Position numbers and translations under genes: made by a program. From Alphaproteobacteria bacterium (lineage in GTDB: Bacteria > Pseudomonadota > Alphaproteobacteria > Caulobacterales > Caulobacteraceae), in assembly GCA_018820665.1 (NCBI GenBank), contig JAHJNW010000084.1:1-64000 (forward strand): a stretch of 64,000 nt of DNA, given 5' to 3'. Of the stretch, positions 8,752 through 19,995 are shown in pieces. Numbering within the stretch: the first letter of the stretch is position 1; every line of letters begins with the position of its first letter. The notes under the pieces are model-generated. The model was not told the DNA's origin. It saw only the letters and a program-made list of their open reading frames with translations, and ran no database searches.

Positions 8752-10956
8752 ATGCCCTTCCCCGCCAGTCATCCCGCGCTCGATCGCGCGCTCTCCGCCC
8801 GTGGTTACGCCGAGCCGACGCCGGTCCAGTCCGCCGTCCTCGAGGCCTCGCTCAACGAAGACGGCTCGGGCCGCGATCTGCTGGTCAGCGCCCAGACCGG
8901 CTCGGGCAAGACCGTCGCCTTCGGCCTGGCCCTGGCCCCGACCCTGCTGGGCGAGACCGAGAAATTCGCCGAGTTCGGCGCGCCGGTCGCCCTGGTCATC
9001 GCCCCGACCCGCGAATTGGCGCTGCAGGTCTCGAACGAGCTGCAGTGGCTGTACGCCCAGACCGGGGCGCGGATCGTCTCCTGCGTCGGCGGCATGGACC
9101 CCAAGGTCGAGCGCCAGGCGCTGAACCGCGGCTGCCATATCGTCGTCGGCACGCCCGGCCGTCTGCGCGACCACGTCGAGCGCGGCTCGCTGGACCTGTC
9201 GACGCTTCAGGCCGTGGTGCTGGATGAAGCGGACGAGATGCTGGACATGGGCTTCCAGGAAGACCTGACCTTCATCCTCGACGCCGCCCCCGCCGAGCGC
9301 CGCACCCTGCTGTTCTCGGCGACGCTGGCGCGCGACATCGTGCAGCTGGCCAAGACCTATCAGAAGAACGCCCTGCGCATCGACACGGTGGCGGGCAACG
9401 TCTCCCACGCCGACATCGAGTACAAGGCGATCCGCGTCGCCCCGAACGAGATCGAACTCGCCGTCGTCAATGTGCTTCGCTATTTCGAGGCCCCGGGCGC
9501 GCTGGTGTTCGCCAACACCCGCGAGCGGGTCAAGCATCTGACGGCTTCGCTGCGCGAGCGCGGCTTCTCGGTCGTCGGCCTGTCGGGCGAACTGACACAG
9601 AGCCAGCGGTCGGAAGCCTTGCAAGCCCTGCGCGACGGCCATGCGCGGGTCTGCGTCGCCACCGACGTGGCCGCGCGCGGTCTGGACCTGCCCGATCTGG
9701 GCCTGGTCATCCACGCCGAGATCCCGGTCAACAAGGCCGGCCTGCTGCACCGTTCGGGCCGCACCGGCCGGGCCGGCAAGAAGGGCGTCTCGGTCCTGCT
9801 GGTCAGCTATACGCGTCGCCGCAAGGTCGAGCTGATGCTGCAGTCGGCCTCGATCAACGCCGAATGGTCGGGCCCGCCCTCGGCCGAGATGATCGTCGCC
9901 AACGACCGCAAGCGGATGCTGGCCGATCCGGTGCTGACCGCCCCGGTCGAGGACGAGGACACCCTCGCCCTGGGCCGCCAGTTGCTGGAGACTAGCACGC
10001 CCGAACAGATCGCCGCCGCCCTGATCCGGCTGTACCAGCAGAAGCTGCCGGCGCCGGAAGACGTGTTCGACGACGAGCGGATGAAGCGCCAGCAGGCCAC
10101 CGGCAAGAACGACAAGGGCCAGCCGGACGTGCCCTATACGGACTTCGCCCGCGGCGGCGACATGGCCTGGTTCCGCATCAACATCGGCCGCGACAAGAAC
10201 GCCGATCCGAAATGGCTGATGCCGACCATCTGCCGACTGGGTCACGTGACCAAGCGCGACATCGGCGCGATCAAGATCTTCGAGCGCGAGACCAAGTTCG
10301 AGATCACCGAAGAGATGAAGGCGAAGTTCGAGGCGGCCATCGCCCAAGGCCTCGAGGACGGAGTCAAGATCGAGCCGGCCGTCAAGCCGGGTCCGTCGGA
10401 GAAGCCGGTCAGCCGCTGGGACAAGAAGCCCGGCGCGGGCGGCGACCGTCCGGAGAAGAAGCCGTGGAAGGCGCGCGAGGAAGGCGGCGACAAGCCGGCC
10501 TGGAAGCCGCGCGAGGACCGTCCGCAGGGCGAGAAGAAGCCGTGGGTCAAACGCGACGACGCCGCCCCCGCCGCCGAGGGCAAGAAGCCCTGGGTCAAGC
10601 GCGAGGACGGCGACAAGCCGGCGTGGAAGGCCCGCGAGGACAATCCGCAGGGTGAGAAGAAGCCGTGGGTGAAGCGCGACGACGCCGCTCCGGCGGCTGA
10701 GGGCAAGAAGCCGTGGGTCAAGCGTACGGCCGGCGATCCGACGCCCGAGGGCAAGAAGCCTTGGGTCAAGAAGCCGGCGGCCGAGGGCAAGACGCCGTGG
10801 GCGCCGCGCTCCGACGCCGAGGCCGCTCCGGCCCCGGCGGGCGACAAGCCGTGGAAGGGCAAGCCCAAGGGCGGCGACCGTCCGTGGGCGGCCAGGGACG
10901 CGCGCGGCAAGCCGGCGGAGCCCCGGGCGCCGTACAAGGGCAAGACCCCGCGCTGA
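8752..10956 (+). CDS. DEAD-box ATP-dependent RNA helicase (DeaD/CsdA-like) with basic repetitive C-terminal tail
   Basis: AQTGSGKTVAFGLAL, PTRELALQV, VLDEADEMLDMG, SATL, HRSGRTGRAGKKG; DbpA-like RNA-binding domain then KKPWVKR repeats. Start ATG 8752. Confidence 0.95.
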   Translation: MPFPASHPALDRALSARGYAEPTPVQSAVLEASLNEDGSGRDLLVSAQTGSGKTVAFGLALAPTLLGETEKFAEFGAPVALVIAPTRELALQVSNELQWLYAQTGARIVSCVGGMDPKVERQALNRGCHIVVGTPGRLRDHVERGSLDLSTLQAVVLDEADEMLDMGFQEDLTFILDAAPAERRTLLFSATLARDIVQLAKTYQKNALRIDTVAGNVSHADIEYKAIRVAPNEIELAVVNVLRYFEAPGALVFANTRERVKHLTASLRERGFSVVGLSGELTQSQRSEALQALRDGHARVCVATDVAARGLDLPDLGLVIHAEIPVNKAGLLHRSGRTGRAGKKGVSVLLVSYTRRRKVELMLQSASINAEWSGPPSAEMIVANDRKRMLADPVLTAPVEDEDTLALGRQLLETSTPEQIAAALIRLYQQKLPAPEDVFDDERMKRQQATGKNDKGQPDVPYTDFARGGDMAWFRINIGRDKNADPKWLMPTICRLGHVTKRDIGAIKIFERETKFEITEEMKAKFEAAIAQGLEDGVKIEPAVKPGPSEKPVSRWDKKPGAGGDRPEKKPWKAREEGGDKPAWKPREDRPQGEKKPWVKRDDAAPAAEGKKPWVKREDGDKPAWKAREDNPQGEKKPWVKRDDAAPAAEGKKPWVKRTAGDPTPEGKKPWVKKPAAEGKTPWAPRSDAEAAPAPAGDKPWKGKPKGGDRPWAARDARGKPAEPRAPYKGKTPR
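10483..10727 (+). repeat. Two-copy ~123-bp in-frame tandem repeat in the helicase tail
   Basis: ggcgacaagccggcctggaag...gagaagaagccgtgggtcaaacgcgacgacgccgccccc... recurs once with few changes, encoding GDKPAWKxREDxPQGEKKPWVKRDDAAPAAEGKKPWVKR twice. Confidence 0.85.
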
Positions 10957-10995
10957 GTCGCGATCGACCGCCCGGGCGAAGGATTGCCCTGCGCC

Positions 10996-11009
10996 TGTAA
11001 CCGTTTACG
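10996..11009. promoter_or_regulatory. Candidate LacI-family operator upstream of the ABC ATPase
   Basis: TGTAACCGTTTACG fits TGnAAnCGnTTnCA with one mismatch; 37 nt before ATG 11046. Confidence 0.5.
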
Positions 11010-11045
11010 GTGATCGCAAAGCAAGAAGCGACGGGCAGGAAATCT

Positions 11046-12128
<1,083 letters not shown>

Positions 12129-12170
12129 CGCCTGTGTTGCATCGCACAACGACGTGGCCCTAGATGGGGC

Positions 12171-13208
12171 ATGTCCGCCCCCGCCCTGCTGACCGTCGAT
12201 CTGCACGCCCTCGCCGCCAACTTCCGCACGTTGGAGACGGTCGGCCGCGCACCGGTGCATCCGGTGGTCAAGGCCGACGCCTACGGCCTCGGGGCCGAGG
12301 CCTGCGCCCGGCGGCTGGCCGCGGAGGGCGCCCGGACCTTTTTCGTCGCGCGCGTCAGCGAGGGCGAGCGCCTGCGCGCGGCCCTCGGCGGCGGCCCGGC
12401 CATCTATGTGCTGGACGGCTGCCTGACCGGACGGGCCGGGCGGCTGCGCGCGGCCGACCTGCGACCGGTGTTGAACACGGAGGCCCAGCTGGCGGAATGG
12501 CGGACGGCGGGCGGCGGGGCCTGCGGCGTCCAGATCGACACCGGCATGAACCGGCTCGGTTTCGGCGCGGCGACCGCCCCCGAACCGTTCGACGGACTGA
12601 GGCTGGTGATGAGCCATCTCGCCTGCGCCGACGATCCGGCCGAGCCGATGAACGCCCGCCAGCGGGACGCCTTCGCGGCGGCGGCGACGCGCTATCCCGG
12701 GGTGCTGCGGTCCTTCGCCAACTCCGGCGGCGTCTTCCTCGGCGAGTCCTATGCCTTCGACGCTACCCGGCCCGGCATCTGCCTTTACGGCGGCGGGCCT
12801 GAGGGGCGGCCGGACGAACGGATCCGGCCGGTGGCGACCCTGACAGCCGAGGTGCTGCAGCTGCGCGACGTGCCGGCCGGCGAGACGGTCGGCTATTCGC
12901 GGGGCTTCACGACCACGGAGACGACGCGGGTCGCGACGGTGGCGGCGGGCTACGCCGACGGGGTGCTGCGCAGCTACAGCCCGCGCGGCATGGTGGCTGT
13001 CGCCGGGACGCTACGGCCGATCGTCGGCCGGGTGTCGATGGATGTGTGCGCGGTCGATGTCACCGGACTGGATGTCGCCGTGGGCGACCAGGTCGAGCTG
13101 TTCGGCGGCCAGCGGATGATCGATGACGCGGCGACGGCGGCGGGCACCATCGCCTGGGAGCTGCTGACCTCAATCGGGTCGCGCGTGCCCCGGGCCTACG
13201 TCGGCTGA
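12171..13208 (+). CDS. alr: Alanine racemase
   Basis: VVKADAYGLGAE PLP-lysine motif; GYSRGFTT, GRVSMD motifs. Confidence 0.95.
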   Translation: MSAPALLTVDLHALAANFRTLETVGRAPVHPVVKADAYGLGAEACARRLAAEGARTFFVARVSEGERLRAALGGGPAIYVLDGCLTGRAGRLRAADLRPVLNTEAQLAEWRTAGGGACGVQIDTGMNRLGFGAATAPEPFDGLRLVMSHLACADDPAEPMNARQRDAFAAAATRYPGVLRSFANSGGVFLGESYAFDATRPGICLYGGGPEGRPDERIRPVATLTAEVLQLRDVPAGETVGYSRGFTTTETTRVATVAAGYADGVLRSYSPRGMVAVAGTLRPIVGRVSMDVCAVDVTGLDVAVGDQVELFGGQRMIDDAATAAGTIAWELLTSIGSRVPRAYVG

Positions 13209-13294
13209 GGCCGCCGGACCGCCTACGTCAAAATCGGACGTATGCCGACCAGAGCCCCCTGCCCCGCCGCGCCCGACTCCTGTAAGCCAACAGC

Positions 13295-14659
13295 ATGGCT
13301 CGAGACGGTGCAATCTATGTTTGTCAGTCCTGCGGGGCGGTCCACGGCAAGTGGTCGGGCCAGTGCGGGGCCTGCGGCCAGTGGAATTCGATCGTCGAGG
13401 AGAGCCGCTCGGCGCCTCCGGGAGCGATGAAGCCGGCGGCGAGCAGCCGCACCCGCGGGGTCCAGTTCGAGACGCTGCAGTCGGACACCCCCGAGCCGCC
13501 GCGCATCGTCACCGGGGTGACCGAGTTCGACCGGGTCTGCGGCGGCGGGGTGGTGCCGGGCTCGGCGATCCTGCTGAGCGGCGATCCGGGGGTCGGCAAG
13601 TCGACCCTGCTGCTGGACGTTGCCGGGCGAGCGGCGCTGTCGGGCCGGCGGGTGGCCTATATCTCGGGCGAAGAGGCGGTCGAGCAGATCCGGGCACGGG
13701 CGAAGCGGATGGGACTGGAGAAGGCCCCGGTGGAGCTGGCCTCGGCGACGGCGCTGCGCGAGATACTCGGGACGCTGAAGCGCGAGAAGTTCGACATCGT
13801 CATCGTCGATTCGATCCAGACCCTGTGGTCCGACGCGCATGAGGCCGGGCCGGGGTCGGTGACCCAGGTGCGGGCCTGCGCCGGGGAGATGGTGCGGCTG
13901 GCCAAGTCGCAGGGGGTGGCGGTGGTGCTGGTCGGCCATGTGACCAAGGACGGCCAGGTCGCCGGGCCGCGCGTGGTCGAGCATATGGTCGACGCGGTGC
14001 TGAGCTTCGAGGGCGAGCGCGGCTATCCGTTCCGTATCCTGCGCGCCGGCAAGAACCGCTTCGGGGCGACCGACGAGATCGGCGTGTTCGAAATGGGCGA
14101 CGCCGGCCTGCGCGAGGTCGCCAATCCCTCGGCCCTGTTCCTCGGCGAGGGCAAGGACCGGGCCCCGGGCGCGGCGGTGTTCGCGGGGATCGAGGGCTCG
14201 CGGCCGGTGCTGGTCGAGGTCCAGGCCCTGGTGTCGAAATCGGCCTATGGCACGCCGCGCCGGGCGGTGGTCGGCTGGGACACCGGGCGGCTGGCCATGG
14301 TGCTGGCGGTGCTGGAGGCGCGCTGCGGCTTCGGCTTCGGCGATCAGGACGTCTATCTGAACGTGGCCGGGGGGCTGCGCATCAATGAGCCGGCGGCCGA
14401 TCTGGCGGCGGCGGCGGCGCTGGTCAGTTCGGCGACCGACATGCCGCTGCCGCAGGGTTGCGTGGTGTTCGGCGAGATCAGCCTGTCCGGGGAGATCCGC
14501 GCCGTCGGGCGGGCCGAGGCGCGGCTGCGCGAGGCCCAGAAGCTGGGCTTCGACCGGGCCCTGTCGCCGGTGCTGACGGTCAAGGACAAAGGGGTCCAGG
14601 TGACGTCGGTGAACCGGTTGACGGAAGCGGTCGAACGAATCTCGCAAAACCGCTACTGA
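13295..14659 (+). CDS. radA: DNA repair protein RadA
   Basis: N-terminal CxxC zinc motif (YVCQSCGAVHGKWSGQCGACGQWN), Walker A GDPGVGKSTLL, KNRFG motif, Lon-like C-terminal domain. Confidence 0.96.
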   Translation: MARDGAIYVCQSCGAVHGKWSGQCGACGQWNSIVEESRSAPPGAMKPAASSRTRGVQFETLQSDTPEPPRIVTGVTEFDRVCGGGVVPGSAILLSGDPGVGKSTLLLDVAGRAALSGRRVAYISGEEAVEQIRARAKRMGLEKAPVELASATALREILGTLKREKFDIVIVDSIQTLWSDAHEAGPGSVTQVRACAGEMVRLAKSQGVAVVLVGHVTKDGQVAGPRVVEHMVDAVLSFEGERGYPFRILRAGKNRFGATDEIGVFEMGDAGLREVANPSALFLGEGKDRAPGAAVFAGIEGSRPVLVEVQALVSKSAYGTPRRAVVGWDTGRLAMVLAVLEARCGFGFGDQDVYLNVAGGLRINEPAADLAAAAALVSSATDMPLPQGCVVFGEISLSGEIRAVGRAEARLREAQKLGFDRALSPVLTVKDKGVQVTSVNRLTEAVERISQNRY

Positions 14660-14688
14660 AGATCGATCGCCCCTTTTTCCGAGCGCCC

Positions 14689-15282
14689 ATGACCGGCTTC
14701 GACGTCATCGCCATCCTGGTCATCCTGGCCTCGGCCGCCGCCGGCTGGGTGCGCGGCGGCACGCGCGAGATCATCACCCTGTTGAGCTTCGTGCTGGCGG
14801 CCTTTCTGGCGCTGGTGGCCCTGCCGGTGACGGCGCCGATCGGGCGCGGCCTGATCGATCCGGACTGGGCCGGCGCCATCCTCGCCGCCGTCGCCTCCTT
14901 CCTGCTGATCTATTTCGGAATCCGCATCTTCGGCTCGATGCTGTCGAAGCGGGCCCAGGCCCATCCGCAGCTGGGCGGCGTCGACCGGATCGTCGGCATT
15001 TTCGTCGGCGCCGGACGGGCGCTGGTGCTGCTGGGGGCCATCCATCTGGTCGTGGTCGCGGCCATGCCGGGCGAGAAGACGCCGCGCTGGCTGACCGAGG
15101 CGGCGCTGCGCCCGCTGACCGCCGGCGCCGCCCGGGCGATCCAGATCGTCCTGCCGGGCATCGGCCGCGGCGCCGACGCCCTGACGCCGGTCGTGACTTC
15201 ATCCGTGAGCAAAGGGTTTTCCCGCGAAGAAGCCTTGCCCCCGACGCAATCGGGGCCTACCTCCCCGCGCGTCGCCCCCTAG
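14689..15282 (+). CDS. cvpA: CvpA family membrane protein
   Basis: FDVIAILVILASAAAGWVRGGTREIITLLSFVLAAFLAL; directly upstream of purF as is common. Confidence 0.88.
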   Translation: MTGFDVIAILVILASAAAGWVRGGTREIITLLSFVLAAFLALVALPVTAPIGRGLIDPDWAGAILAAVASFLLIYFGIRIFGSMLSKRAQAHPQLGGVDRIVGIFVGAGRALVLLGAIHLVVVAAMPGEKTPRWLTEAALRPLTAGAARAIQIVLPGIGRGADALTPVVTSSVSKGFSREEALPPTQSGPTSPRVAP

Positions 15283-15287
15283 TACAC

Positions 15288-16817
15288 ATGCCGGTCATCG
15301 GAGCCCCGACGATGCCCCATTCCATCGCCGAACCCGTCGTTCACCGCGACCATTGGCGCGATCCCGACGATGATCAGCTGCGCCTCGAGTGCGGCGTCTG
15401 CGGCGTATGGGGCGCGGAGCCCGACGCCGCCTCGGCGGTCGTGGCTCTCGGCCTGCACGCCCTGCAGCATCGCGGCCAGGAGGCCTGCGGCATCGCCAGC
15501 GTGCACGAGGCGCGCTTCCATACCGAACGGCACATGGGTCTGGTCGGCGAGGCCTTCGGCGGGGCCGATCTGTCGGAGCGGATGCCCGGCTCGGCGGCCA
15601 TCGGCCACACGCGCTATTCGACCTCGGGCGGTTCGTTCCTGCGCAACATCCAGCCGATGTTCGCCGACCTGGACAGCGGCGGCATCGCCATCGCCCACAA
15701 CGGCAATCTGACCAATTTCCTGTTCCTGCGGAACCAGCTGGTCAGCGAGGGGGCGATCTTCCAGTCGACCTCGGACTCCGAGGTGATCCTCCATCTGATC
15801 GCCCGCAGCCGGAAGGCCAAGATCGTCGACCGCTTCATCGACGCCCTCGGCCGGATCGAGGGCGGTTACGCCCTCGTCTGCCAGACCCGCTCCAAGATGA
15901 TCGGCGCGCGCGACCCGCTGGGCATCCGCCCGCTGGTTCTTGGCCGGCTGGACGGCGCCTGGGTGCTGGCGTCCGAGACCTGCGCCCTCGACACCATCGG
16001 CGCGACCTTCGAGCGCGATGTCGAGCACGGCGAGGTCGTGGTCATCGACAAGGACGGGCTGCAGTCGCTGAAGCCCTTCCCGACCCGCGCCGCCCGGCCC
16101 TGTCTGTTCGAATATGTCTATTTCTCGCGGCCCGACAGCATCGTGAACGGCCAGTCGGTCTATGAGGTGCGCAAGCGGATGGGCCACCGGCTGGCGCGTG
16201 AGCATGCGGTCGAGGCGGATGTGATCGTCCCGGTGCCGGACTCCGGCGTGCCGGCGGCGCTGGGCTACGCCCAGGAGAGCGGCATTCCCTACGAAATGGG
16301 GATCATCCGCAGCCACTATCTGGGCCGCACCTTCATCCAGCCCAGCCAGGGCGCCCGACAGAAGGGCGTGCGCATGAAGCACAGCCCCAACCGCTCGGTG
16401 CTGGCGGGCAAGCGGGTGGTGCTGATCGACGATTCGATAGTGCGCGGCACGACCTCGGTCAAGCTGGTCCGGGCCGTGCGCGCCGCCGGAGCGACGGAGG
16501 TGCACCTGCGCTCGGCCTCGCCGCCGATCCTGTGGCCGGACTTCTACGGCATCGACATGCCCGAGCGGGACCAGCTGATCGCCGCCAATCACACTCTGGA
16601 AGAGATGCGGGCCCACCTCGAGGTCGATTCGCTGGGCTTCCTGTCGGTCGACGGGCTGTACGACGCCATGGAGGCCGGACCGCGCGACCCGCGCAATCCG
16701 CAGTTCACGGACCACTACTTCACCGGCGAATACCCGACCCGGCTGCTGGATCGCGAGATCGAGGAAGGCGGGCGCGAGGTCGCGGCGCGGCAACTTTCGC
16801 TGCTGGTGAGCGCTTAG
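15288..16817 (+). CDS. purF: Amidophosphoribosyltransferase
   Basis: CGVCGVWG N-terminal nucleophile Cys region, GHTRYSTSG, PRTase motif VVLIDDSIVRGTTS. True start may be ATG 15312. Confidence 0.96.
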   Translation: MPVIGAPTMPHSIAEPVVHRDHWRDPDDDQLRLECGVCGVWGAEPDAASAVVALGLHALQHRGQEACGIASVHEARFHTERHMGLVGEAFGGADLSERMPGSAAIGHTRYSTSGGSFLRNIQPMFADLDSGGIAIAHNGNLTNFLFLRNQLVSEGAIFQSTSDSEVILHLIARSRKAKIVDRFIDALGRIEGGYALVCQTRSKMIGARDPLGIRPLVLGRLDGAWVLASETCALDTIGATFERDVEHGEVVVIDKDGLQSLKPFPTRAARPCLFEYVYFSRPDSIVNGQSVYEVRKRMGHRLAREHAVEADVIVPVPDSGVPAALGYAQESGIPYEMGIIRSHYLGRTFIQPSQGARQKGVRMKHSPNRSVLAGKRVVLIDDSIVRGTTSVKLVRAVRAAGATEVHLRSASPPILWPDFYGIDMPERDQLIAANHTLEEMRAHLEVDSLGFLSVDGLYDAMEAGPRDPRNPQFTDHYFTGEYPTRLLDREIEEGGREVAARQLSLLVSA

Positions 16818-16875
16818 AGTCGGCAATACGGCAGCGGCTCCGCCGCCGCCCTCCTCTCGTGAAACGCAGGAACGC

Positions 16876-17220
16876 ATGATCCAGCTCGGCTACTTCACGA
16901 TCGACACCCACGACATCGACAAGGCGCGCGCCTTCTATGCCGCCCTGTTCGGCTGGACCTTCGACGAGGCCCAGTCGCATCCGACCTATGCCCATGTCGC
17001 GGGCGGCGCCCCCTCCTTCGGCTTCACCAAGGCCGAGCGGCCGAGGAATAACGAGCACCTGTATTTCCGCGTCGAGGACGTCGACGCCCTGTGCGAGCGG
17101 GTGGTCGAACTGGGCGGCAAGGCCGCCATTCCTTCGGACAGCGAATCCGGACGGACGGCCGTCGTGTCTGACGACCAGGGCGTCAGCTTCAGCCTGTGGC
17201 AACCCGCGCCGGGCCTCTGA
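16876..17220 (+). CDS. VOC (glyoxalase/bleomycin-resistance) family protein
   Basis: IQLGYFTIDTHDIDKARAFYAALFGWTF...LYFRVEDVDALCERVVELGGK. Confidence 0.88.
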   Translation: MIQLGYFTIDTHDIDKARAFYAALFGWTFDEAQSHPTYAHVAGGAPSFGFTKAERPRNNEHLYFRVEDVDALCERVVELGGKAAIPSDSESGRTAVVSDDQGVSFSLWQPAPGL

Positions 17221-17266
17221 AGCGGTTTCGCTTTCGGCCGGGGCGGCGGCGCGCTATCAGGCCGCC

Positions 17267-18019
17267 ATGTCCGACCTTCCCCTGAAAGACCGCATCGCCC
17301 TCGTCGTCGGGGCCTCGCGCGGCATCGGCTATGAGAGCGCCCTGGCGCTGGCCAAGGCCGGGGCGCATGTGATCGCCACGGCGCGGACACAGGGCGGGCT
17401 GGAAGAGCTGGACGACGCCATTTTCGCAGCGACCGGCCGGCATGCCACCCTGATCCCGTTCGATCTGGTCGACGGCGGCGCCATCGACCGGCTGGGCGGG
17501 GCGATTTTCGAGCGCTTCGGCCGGCTGGACATCTGGGTGCAGGCGGCGGCGACCATGGGGGCCGAGGGCCTGACGCCGGTCAGCCACGCCGACCCGCGCG
17601 GCTTCGCCAAGGTCGAAAAGACCAATTTCACCGCCGTCTATCGCCTGATCCGCTCGCTGGAGCCGCTGCTGAAGGCGTCCGACGCCGGGCGGGTGATCCA
17701 TGTCACGACCAGCGTCGCCAGCGTGCCCAAGGCCTTCTGGGGCGCCTACGCCGCGACCAAGGCCGGGGCCGAGGCGCTGATGAAATCCTGGGCCGACGAG
17801 ATCGAGTCCATGCCGATTCGCGTCTCGATCGTCGATCCCGGCCGGATGCGGACCCAGCTGCGGGCCCAGGCCTATCCGGGCGAAGATCCGGAGACGGTCG
17901 TGCATCCTTCGGCCATCGGACCGCTGGTGGTCGAGCTGGCGCGCGACGACCGTGAGCCGCCGCTGGAGGTCAAGTTCAGGGACTGGAGCGAAGGCCCCTC
18001 GGTCCAGGCGCTGGTCTGA
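17267..18019 (+). CDS. Short-chain dehydrogenase/reductase
   Basis: ALVVGASRGIGYESALALAKAGA (GxxxGIG), YAATKAGAEAL active-site motif. Confidence 0.9.
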   Translation: MSDLPLKDRIALVVGASRGIGYESALALAKAGAHVIATARTQGGLEELDDAIFAATGRHATLIPFDLVDGGAIDRLGGAIFERFGRLDIWVQAAATMGAEGLTPVSHADPRGFAKVEKTNFTAVYRLIRSLEPLLKASDAGRVIHVTTSVASVPKAFWGAYAATKAGAEALMKSWADEIESMPIRVSIVDPGRMRTQLRAQAYPGEDPETVVHPSAIGPLVVELARDDREPPLEVKFRDWSEGPSVQALV

Positions 18020-18027
18020 CCGTCCCG

Positions 18028-18825
18028 ATGGGCCGCCAGCTCCCGCACGGACAGTTTATGGGGGCCTTGAACCGGTCGATCAGCGCCGGAGGCTTCGAGG
18101 TCGATCTGCGGGTGGCGACCCTGCCGCCCGAGGCGGTTGCGGAACACTCCCACGACACTGCCCATTTCATCCTGCCGCTGGCCGACGGCTATCGCAGCCT
18201 CGCCCGCGATCCGCTGACGGACCGGTCGGTGTTCGCGGCGGGCAGCGCCATCTACAACCCGCCGGGCGTGGTGCACCGTGACTGTTTCGACGTGGCGGGC
18301 GGGTTGTTCCTGTCGGTGAGCGTACCCGCAGGTCTGCCGGGCGGGCTCGATCATCCGTCCCTGCTGCGCGGCCCGGCCGAAACGGCGATGCGTCGGCTCG
18401 TCGGCCTGAGCCTGTCGGCCGGCGACGGCGACGGCCTGCTGGCCGAGGATCTGGCCCTGACCCTGACGGCCGCGGTGGCCGATGCCGGGGAGCCCTCCCG
18501 CCACGCGCCCGACTGGCTTGCGCTCGCGGCCGAGATCGTCGCCGACCTGTCGATGACGCCGGGGCTGGAGATTCGCGACATCGCGGCCCGGGTCGCCGTC
18601 CATCCCGTGCATCTGGCGCGGGCGTGGCGGCGTCATTTCGGGCAGTCTCCAGGGACCGCCATCCGCTATCGCCGCGCCGATCAGGCCGCCGTGCATCTGG
18701 CGCGCGGCGAGGCCCTGGCCGACGTCGCCGCGGGCACGGGCTATGCGGACCAGAGCCACATGACGCGGGAGTATGTCCGCATCTTCGGCGTCACACCCGG
18801 CGCCTTTCGGGGCGCCGTGGTCTGA
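18028..18825 (+). CDS. AraC-family transcriptional regulator
   Basis: Cupin-like N-domain; C-terminal HTH (IAARVAVHPVHLARAWRRHFGQSPGTAIRYRR...GYADQSHMTREYVRIFGVTPGAFR). Confidence 0.9.
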   Translation: MGRQLPHGQFMGALNRSISAGGFEVDLRVATLPPEAVAEHSHDTAHFILPLADGYRSLARDPLTDRSVFAAGSAIYNPPGVVHRDCFDVAGGLFLSVSVPAGLPGGLDHPSLLRGPAETAMRRLVGLSLSAGDGDGLLAEDLALTLTAAVADAGEPSRHAPDWLALAAEIVADLSMTPGLEIRDIAARVAVHPVHLARAWRRHFGQSPGTAIRYRRADQAAVHLARGEALADVAAGTGYADQSHMTREYVRIFGVTPGAFRGAVV

Positions 18826-18899
18826 GCAGGTTCCACCTGTTCAAGACCGGGCGGGCGAAATCAGGATTCTGGAGCGACCGTTTGAAACGAGGTTTTCCC

Positions 18900-19994
18900 G
18901 TGCGCATCGCCACTCTCGCCCTGTCCACCCTTCTGCTCGTCGCCCAGCCCGCACAGTCCCGCCAGGCGGATGGCTGGCGGCAGGCCAGGCCGGAGGCCGA
19001 GAACGCCTCCGCCGAGGCGTTGACCGCCATGGACGCGGCGGTGCGGGCCGGGACGTTCCAGCAGATCACCAGCGTTCTGATCAGCCGGAATGGTCGCCTG
19101 ATCCACGAAGCCTATTTCGATGACGGCGGCGCGGACGCCCGGCGCAACACCCGGTCGGCGACCAAGACCGTCACGGCCATGCTGGCCGGGGCCGCCATCG
19201 CCCGGGGGCGGCTGGCGACCTCGACCCCGGTCGCGCCGCTGCTGGCCCAATGGGGACCGTTCGACAACCCCGACCCGCGCAAGGACGCCATCACGGTCGA
19301 GGATCTGATGACCATGAGCTCCCTGCTGGAATGCGACGACGACAATTCGTTCTCGCGCGGCAACGAGGAGCGGATGTATCTGATCGAGAACTGGGTCGGT
19401 TTCGCCTTCGATCTGCCGGTGCGCGGGTTTCCGGCATGGGCCCCTCGCCCCGAGGCGTCGCCGTACGGGCGCGCGTTCAGCTACTGCACCGCGGGCGTCA
19501 CCAGTCTGGGCGCCGCAGTCCAGTCGGCGACGGACCAACCGCTGCAGGACTTCGCGCGCGAGGTACTGTTCGCGCCGCTGGGGATCGAGGGCGAGGAATG
19601 GCAGTTCTCGCCGCTGGGTCTCGCTCAAGGCGGCGGCGGGCTGGGCCTGAAGAGCCGGGATCTGCTCAAGCTGGGGCAGATCTTGCTCGACGGCGGGCGG
19701 TGGAACGGCGCGCAGGTCCTGCCCGAAGCCTTCGTCACGGCGATGACCTCGCCGCACGCCAGCGTCGGCGATGGACGCGGCGACTATGGCTATCTCGTCT
19801 GGCTGCCGACCTACACGGTCGGCGGGCGGCCGCTGAAGGCGTTCGCCATGGCCGGAACCGGCGGAAACAAGGTCGTCGTGGTCCCGGAGCTGGAGGCCGT
19901 GGTGGTGGTCACGACCACCAACTACGGAGTGCGCAACCCCCACGGACTGGCGGACGCCCTGATCGCCGGGCACGCGCTGGCGGCGCTGGACTGA
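18900..19994 (+). CDS. Serine hydrolase, beta-lactamase/6-aminohexanoate-dimer hydrolase family, secreted
   Basis: RSATKTVTAML (SxxK), YCTAGVTSLG (YxN-like), AGTGGNKVVVVPELEAVVVVTTTNYG; signal peptide. GTG start at 18900 inferred. Confidence 0.85.
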   Translation: MRIATLALSTLLLVAQPAQSRQADGWRQARPEAENASAEALTAMDAAVRAGTFQQITSVLISRNGRLIHEAYFDDGGADARRNTRSATKTVTAMLAGAAIARGRLATSTPVAPLLAQWGPFDNPDPRKDAITVEDLMTMSSLLECDDDNSFSRGNEERMYLIENWVGFAFDLPVRGFPAWAPRPEASPYGRAFSYCTAGVTSLGAAVQSATDQPLQDFAREVLFAPLGIEGEEWQFSPLGLAQGGGGLGLKSRDLLKLGQILLDGGRWNGAQVLPEAFVTAMTSPHASVGDGRGDYGYLVWLPTYTVGGRPLKAFAMAGTGGNKVVVVPELEAVVVVTTTNYGVRNPHGLADALIAGHALAALD

Positions 19995-19995
19995 C

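Noticed and set aside
10242-11024. 260-codon minus-strand ORF with repeats (THGFLPSAAGAASSR)
   Set aside because: It is the complement of the helicase tandem-repeat tail; the repetition is inherited from the sense-strand repeats.
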